Origin: CAZYTO01 sp964650405
Lineage (GTDB): Bacteria > Acidobacteriota > Thermoanaerobaculia > Gp7-AA8
Assembly: GCA_964650405.1 (NCBI GenBank)
Contig: CAZYTO010000224.1
Span: 1 to 9,658, forward strand
Direction of reading: 5' to 3'
DNA: 9,658 nt
Shown here piece after piece: positions 6,390-9,658 of this stretch. Below the pieces are notes generated by a model that was given only the letters and a program-made list of their open reading frames with translations, made no database searches and was not told where the DNA came from. Numbering within the stretch: the first letter of the stretch is position 1; every line of letters starts with the position of its first letter. The position numbers and the translations under genes were made by a program.

Positions 6390-6536
6390 TCATCTCGGTG
6401 TCGTGATCAGTTCGCCCGGCCTGACACCCAACGCCTTCGCTATCCGCTCAAGAGTCAGCTTCGGAATGTTGTCTCCGCGCGCGCGGAATCCGATCTGAAG
6501 CGTCGAAACACCCACCCTGACATCATCGCGACGCAT
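6390..6536 (-). pseudogene. XRE-family helix-turn-helix fragment (48 residues)
   Basis: On the minus strand an ORF from ATG 6536-6534 to TGA 6392-6390 reads ...VRVGVSTLQIGFRARGDNI, then PKLTLERIAKALGVRPGELI. This matches the second half of an XRE/Cro-type HTH domain: recognition helix with GVS, the turn before G-D-N-x-P, and the closing helix with TLERIAKALGV. The first one or two helices are missing, because an in-frame stop lies four codons before the ATG and no matching N-terminus was found in the other frames. It may be a truncated relic or a very short protein. It lies 13 bp upstream of the -35 of the membrane-cassette promoter and points the same way, so it may once have been that cassette's regulator. 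Confidence 0.55.
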
Positions 6537-6723
6537 GGACGAACTTCAAGGGAGCTTGCGCCGTCCGGCACGACGCAGCGATGACACCGGCAGGAGTGTC
6601 GGAGCGGCAAACTCGATTCGGCCACGTCCGGCTATGTTTTTCCAAACTGCGCCGCCGTGAATAACTCTAGATTTGACCCGCTGAAGGCGCGAAGTGTTGA
6701 CCGTCGCAGCCCTTTGTGCCGCC
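6537..6723. other. Intergenic stretch with no recognised gene
   Basis: This stretch lies between the HTH fragment and the end of rnd. Frames on both strands were read. The minus strand has a short open stretch ending RRAGRRKLP with a TGA near 6549, which I do not recognise. No clear terminator hairpin with a T-run follows rnd. Confidence 0.4.
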
Positions 6724-7827
6724 TCACGACGCCGCGCCCAGCAACGCGCTGCCCACGACCGTTTTCTGCCACTCGCGCATGGCAGGCACTTCCAGGGTGC
6801 CGGTCGAGGCCACGGCGGTGAGCACGTGGCGCGGGGCGAGGAGCGAGGGGTCGATCTTCAGCTCCTTGGCGATCCGGTCGCGCGCATTCTTCATGCGGTT
6901 GATCCGGGCGTCGATCTCCTTGTCGCGGATCCACGGCCGCCGCGGGGCCTTGTCCGGCAACTCGCTCTCCGGCATCTCCAGCGCTTCCCGGACGAGCCGG
7001 AGGAGCTCGCGGCTGTAGCGGTTGCGGTGGTACTGCGACAGGATCTTGATGCCGTCGAGCGCCCCTTGCGAGGCGGCCTTCGTCTTCGCCAGCTCGATGA
7101 GCACGTCGTTCCCGATGATCTTGAACGGCGGCCGGTCGGCTTTGCGGGCGAGTTGGTCGCGCCACTCGTAGAGCGTCCGGGCGATGGCCAGCGAGCGGCG
7201 GTCGAAGGCGTTGATCCCTTTCAGGCGTCGGAAGGGCTCCGTCTCCTCCTCTTCCTTGTCCTTGAAGCGCACGGCCTCGAGCCGGGAGAACTCCTCGTGC
7301 GCCCATTCCCACCGCCCCAGCGGCTCCAGTTCCTGGCGCAGCTTCCCAAACAGCTCGCCCAGGTGCCGCGTGTCGGTGGCGGCGTAGTCGAGCATGTCGG
7401 GCGGCAACGGGCGCATGGCCCAGTCGGCGCGCTGGTGGACCTTGTCGACCTTGAATCCAAAGTGCCGCTCCAGCAGCGCGGCCAGGCCGAACTGCTCGTA
7501 GCCGAGGAGCTGCGCGCAGATCATCGTGTCGACGAGATTGACCATGACGAAGCCGAAGTCGCGGTTGAGGATGCGCAGGTCGTAGTCCGCGCCGTGCAGG
7601 ATCTTCAGCACCTTCGGATCGCGGAGGAGATGGCCGAAGGCAGCGAGGTCGATCCGGCGCAGGGGGTCGATCACGTAATCCTCACCGCCGGCCGAGATCT
7701 GGATGAGGCAGACCTTGTCGAAGTACGAATGGAGGGAGTCGGCCTCCGTGTCGACGGCCACGATTTCCTGCGCGGCGATGTGCGCCATGGCCGCGTCGAA
7801 GCCGGATTGTGAGTCGATCCACTTCAT
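6724..7827 (-). CDS. rnd: Ribonuclease D
   Basis: This 367-residue 3'-5' exoribonuclease of the DEDD superfamily trims 3' ends of tRNA precursors and other small RNAs. Exo I is VDTEAD with Asp26 and Glu28; Exo II is HGADYDL with Asp83; a conserved NLVDTMICAQLLGYE follows (Asp100), and Exo III is YAATD with Tyr148 and Asp152, placing it in the DEDDy group. An HRDC domain begins at about residue 204 (GINAFDRRSLAIARTLYEWRD, then PPFKIIGNDVLIELA), with further helices to the C-terminus (WIRDKEIDARINRMKNARDRIA). Length matches E. coli RNase D (about 375). The ATG at 7827 overlaps the TGA of the upstream gene as ATGA, so the two form an operon. Stop at 6726-6724. All catalytic residues are intact. 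Confidence 0.96.
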   Translation of the reverse strand: MKWIDSQSGFDAAMAHIAAQEIVAVDTEADSLHSYFDKVCLIQISAGGEDYVIDPLRRIDLAAFGHLLRDPKVLKILHGADYDLRILNRDFGFVMVNLVDTMICAQLLGYEQFGLAALLERHFGFKVDKVHQRADWAMRPLPPDMLDYAATDTRHLGELFGKLRQELEPLGRWEWAHEEFSRLEAVRFKDKEEEETEPFRRLKGINAFDRRSLAIARTLYEWRDQLARKADRPPFKIIGNDVLIELAKTKAASQGALDGIKILSQYHRNRYSRELLRLVREALEMPESELPDKAPRRPWIRDKEIDARINRMKNARDRIAKELKIDPSLLAPRHVLTAVASTGTLEVPAMREWQKTVVGSALLGAAS

Positions 7828-8423
7828 GCGAGGACGTGCTCTCCCAGCCCGATCGAGTGCAATTTTTCGTTGTAGCCGGCGCGGTCGAATGCCGGCGTAC
7901 TCGTGAGGGCTTGCAGGGCCACTTCGTCGCCCATCATCGCCAGCAGCAGCGCGAAGTCCTCGGCCGTCGGAACGCGCAGCGTGGCACGGCCGGCGGCGTT
8001 GGTTGGCAAAGCCCCCGCCACTTGCTCGTCGACCGCCGTTGGTGCGAGAGCATCCGCTGTCATTGGAAGGCGCGCCTCGACACCGGACGCCACCATCCGG
8101 CCGTAGAGGGCGTTGCTGGCCACGAGGATGTGGATACGGATGTCGTCGAAGCGCATGGGAATGATGTCGAGCTCTTCGCTGGCCTCGATCTCTTCGCGCT
8201 CCACCCGGAAGCCGCGGTTGGAGGCCATCATCGCCACCTGATTCTTCTGCTGCGGCCCCATCGTCGCCAGAATGTCGAGCGAGCCGGTGGCCACTTCACT
8301 GTCCAGCCAGGCCGACCGCGCCACGTTGCCGAGGAAGAGAAAATCGAGGCGCAACCGCGAGAGAAGCTCGTGCACCGCTTCGATGGCACGAACATAGCGC
8401 GCCGTGGCGCGGATTTCGGGCAT
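7824..8423 (-). CDS. Nucleotidyltransferase-fold-like protein, probably catalytically inactive, coupled to rnd
   Basis: The 199-residue protein resembles the AbiEii/DUF6036-like nucleotidyltransferase group: a helical N-terminus (VRAIEAVHELLSRL), then LDFLFLGNVARSAWL (26-40) where active members have a GG-containing strand-turn, ATGSLDILATM (45-55) in place of T-x-D-I-D, a further strand IRIHILVAS (95-103), and RVPTAEDFALLLAM (150-163), like the S-P-E-D-L segment of that group. The first catalytic Asp position reads Ser48, the second is kept (Asp50), and the third appears as His98. If the alignment is right the enzyme is inactive, perhaps a binding or scaffold protein. It starts at ATG 8423-8421 with TAGACT 9 nt upstream and no Shine-Dalgarno. 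Its stop overlaps the rnd start (ATGA), so a role linked to RNA 3' ends is possible but unproven. Fold assignment is moderate; function is inference. Confidence 0.65.
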   Translation of the reverse strand: MPEIRATARYVRAIEAVHELLSRLRLDFLFLGNVARSAWLDSEVATGSLDILATMGPQQKNQVAMMASNRGFRVEREEIEASEELDIIPMRFDDIRIHILVASNALYGRMVASGVEARLPMTADALAPTAVDEQVAGALPTNAAGRATLRVPTAEDFALLLAMMGDEVALQALTSTPAFDRAGYNEKLHSIGLGEHVLA

Positions 8424-8432
8424 GCGGGATGG

Positions 8433-8438
8433 AGTCTA
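8433..8438 (-). promoter_or_regulatory. -10-like hexamer TAGACT before the rnd operon (probable leaderless start)
   Basis: On the minus strand TAGACT ends 9 nt before the ATG at 8423. No Shine-Dalgarno is present between them and no convincing -35 at 16-18 bp. The arrangement mirrors those at 415-420 and 4928-4933. Confidence 0.45.
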
Positions 8439-8457
8439 TATCGACGCACCGGCTGAA

Positions 8458-8627
8458 AGGTGCTTCTCAGCTCGTCAGAGCCGCAGGGAAAAAGTTCTTG
8501 AACAGGAGAACACAGAGGACGCAGAGGGGTTCGGGGCTCTTTTACCTCTGCGTCCTCTGCTTCCTCCTGTTCAACTCTTCTCCCCCTCTTTCCGCGTCTC
8601 CGTGTGAGGTGCTTCTCGGCTCGTCAG
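8458..8627. repeat. Pair of 21-bp direct repeats (8458-8478 and 8607-8627)
   Basis: The two copies share AGGTGCTTCTC, one mismatch (A or G), then GCTCGTCAG: 20 of 21 identical, 149 bp apart. Weak similarity continues after each (CAGGGAAA versus CAGGAAA). They bracket the large hairpin at 8498-8574, which suggests a duplicated site or the ends of a small non-coding element. Confidence 0.75.
8498..8574. repeat. Large imperfect inverted repeat (30-bp arms, 17-nt loop)
   Basis: Arms 8498-8527 and 8545-8574 are complementary at 27 of 30 positions, with a perfect inner 15-bp block (CAGAGGACGCAGAGG and complement) and a perfect outer 11-bp block. The loop is 8528-8544. The purine-rich ACACAGAGGACGCAGAGG style is a kind of low-complexity intergenic repeat I have seen in many environmental genomes. 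It lies between the divergent rnd operon and recQ and may act as a terminator, a transcript-stability element or a small mobile repeat. Confidence 0.8.
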
Positions 8628-8663
8628 GACCTACAGGAAAGCCACAGTCCTCGCATCGCTTTT

Positions 8664-8699
8664 CCTTTCAGCCTTCCAGCCTTTCAGCCTTCGGTTCAG
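8664..8699. repeat. Tandem CCTTTCAGCCTT repeat upstream of recQ
   Basis: The 12-mer CCTTTCAGCCTT occurs at 8664-8675 and 8680-8691 (16-bp period), each followed by a CAG-containing tail. It belongs to the same polypyrimidine style as the 2148-2182 repeat. Confidence 0.65.
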
Positions 8700-8737
8700 G
8701 CCATGAACCGCCTTGTCTGCAAGGCCCCCTCATCCTT

Positions 8738-8743
8738 CATACT
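8738..8743 (+). promoter_or_regulatory. Possible -10 hexamer CATACT before recQ
   Basis: CATACT (4 of 6 to TATAAT) ends 6 nt before the GTG at 8750, so a transcript would start at the start codon itself. TTGTCT at 8713-8718 is a weak -35 with a 19-bp spacer. The signal is weaker than the other three leaderless-type sites. Confidence 0.3.
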
Positions 8744-8749
8744 TCCGCC

Positions 8750-9658
8750 GTGGGCCGCCTCCTCGACCTCATCAACAAACACTGGGGCTTCTCCTCCCTC
8801 CGGCCCATGCAGGAGGCGGCCATGGGAGCGGTGCTGGAGCGGCGCGACTCGCTGGTGGTCATGCCGACCGGAGGCGGTAAATCGCTCTGCTTCCAGGCTC
8901 CCGCGCTCCTCGACGACCGGCCGACCGTCGTCGTCTCGCCGCTGATCTCGTTGATGAAGGACCAGGTGGACGGCCTGCGCGAGTGCGGGGTTGCGGCCGC
9001 CCAACTGAACAGCTCCCTCCCGCCGGACGAGCAGCGCTTCATCAGCCGGGAGGTGGAGGCAGGCAGGATCAAGTTACTCTTCGCCTCCCCCGAGCGGCTG
9101 GCCATGCAATCGTTCCGTGACCTGCTGCGGCGTGCCGGCGTCCGGACCTTTGCCATCGACGAGGCCCACTGCATCAGCCACTGGGGCCACGACTTCCGCC
9201 GCGAATACCGGCAGCTCCGCGACCTTCGCTCGATCTTCCCCGAGGCCACCATCCACGCGTACACGGCCACGGCCACGCCACAGGTGCGGAATGACATTGC
9301 CCAGCAACTCGAGCTGCGCGACCCGGCTCTCCTCATCGGCGACTTCGACCGGCCCAACCTCACCTATCGCGTCCTGCCGCGCACCGACTCCTGGCGCCAG
9401 GTGCTGGAGGTGCTCGACCGCCACCGCGGCGACGCCGGCATCATCTACTGCATCCGCCGCCGGGAGGTGGACGCGCTGACGGAGAAGCTGCGGCGGCGCG
9501 GCGGCATCAACGTGGTGGCCTACCACGCCGGCCTCACGCCCGAGGAGCGGAGGCGCGCCCAGGACGAATTCGCCAACGAGCGCTGCGACCTCGTCGTGGC
9601 CACCGTCGCCTTCGGCATGGGCATCGACCGCTCGAACGTCCGCTACGTGCTGCACACC
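8750..9658 (+). CDS. recQ: ATP-dependent DNA helicase RecQ (3' truncated by window edge)
   Basis: The frame is open to the window end, giving 303 residues of the helicase core. RecQ unwinds DNA 3'-5' in recombinational repair and replication-fork rescue. Motifs in order: motif 0 GFSSLRPMQ (13-21), Walker A MPTGGGKS (38-45, Lys44), motif Ia SPLISLMKDQV, Walker B DEAH (137-140) followed by CISHWGHDFRREY, the RecQ aromatic-rich loop (usually CISQWGHDFRPEY), motif III TATATPQVRNDI, motif IV GIIYCIRRREVDAL, YHAGLTPEERRRAQ, and motif V VVATVAFGMGIDRSNVRYVLHT. Motif VI and the RQC and HRDC domains lie beyond the window. The start is taken as GTG 8750: it gives a normal RecQ N-terminus, and the upstream in-frame sequence (from about 8690) has no ATG and no helicase similarity. 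No Shine-Dalgarno is seen before it. An ATG at 8703 is in another frame. Confidence 0.95.
   Translation, partial: MGRLLDLINKHWGFSSLRPMQEAAMGAVLERRDSLVVMPTGGGKSLCFQAPALLDDRPTVVVSPLISLMKDQVDGLRECGVAAAQLNSSLPPDEQRFISREVEAGRIKLLFASPERLAMQSFRDLLRRAGVRTFAIDEAHCISHWGHDFRREYRQLRDLRSIFPEATIHAYTATATPQVRNDIAQQLELRDPALLIGDFDRPNLTYRVLPRTDSWRQVLEVLDRHRGDAGIIYCIRRREVDALTEKLRRRGGINVVAYHAGLTPEERRRAQDEFANERCDLVVATVAFGMGIDRSNVRYVLHT

Noticed and set aside
6694..7812. 372-residue open frame on the + strand
   Set aside because: It lies antisense to rnd, whose catalytic motifs are all intact; the + frame has no recognisable domain.
8604..8945. 113-residue + strand frame including ATG 8703
   Set aside because: It is in a different frame from recQ and becomes Ser/Arg-rich shadow where recQ motifs are read.
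1..9658. CRISPR array
   Set aside because: No regularly spaced repeats of 25-40 bp; the only direct repeat pair (8458 and 8607) has two copies with a hairpin between.

Overview
The window is a high-GC bacterial chromosome segment of mostly housekeeping genes, with one AT-richer accessory island. Gene style (many ATGA overlaps, a YfhO-like membrane protein, a large uncharacterised Rossmann protein behind thioredoxin reductase, low-complexity GAAGG/CCTTC repeats between genes) would fit Acidobacteriota or a similar environmental phylum. This placement is inference; no rRNA or other phylogenetic marker is present.

Layout. Positions 2-328 (+) are the 3' end of an M23/LytM peptidase gene, closed by a classic C(UUCG)G terminator. 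Positions 429-2126 (+) encode a multi-pass YfhO-like membrane protein. It converges on a leftward operon (4918 to 2179) made of trxB and, overlapping it by 8 nt with a strong Shine-Dalgarno and a TTG start, a 585-residue Rossmann-fold protein of unknown function. Between trxB and RNase D (about 4920-6720) lies the accessory island. It holds a broken transposase remnant (about 5076-5260, -), two overlapping small membrane-protein genes (6298 to 5385, -) behind a good sigma70-type promoter, and a fragment of an XRE-type helix-turn-helix protein just upstream. Positions 8423 to 6724 (-) are a two-gene operon: a nucleotidyltransferase-fold-like protein that seems to lack catalytic aspartates, coupled by an ATGA overlap to RNase D (rnd). 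After a 326-bp divergent intergenic region with a large imperfect hairpin lying between two 21-bp direct repeats, recQ starts at about 8750 (+) and runs off the window.

How the parts relate. Thioredoxin reductase and its partner suggest a redox operon. RNase D with the NTase-like protein suggests an RNA-related unit. RecQ is DNA repair. The island between them is the most likely place for something undescribed: a two-gene membrane cassette with conserved-looking motifs, no recognised function, base composition unlike its neighbours, and transposase and regulator debris on either side.

A second theme is promoter architecture. Three operon-head genes (429 +, 4918 -, 8423 -) have no Shine-Dalgarno but carry a TANNNT hexamer ending 8-9 nt before the ATG, as expected for leaderless mRNAs. 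Internal operon genes, by contrast, use SD sequences or overlapping stop/start codons.
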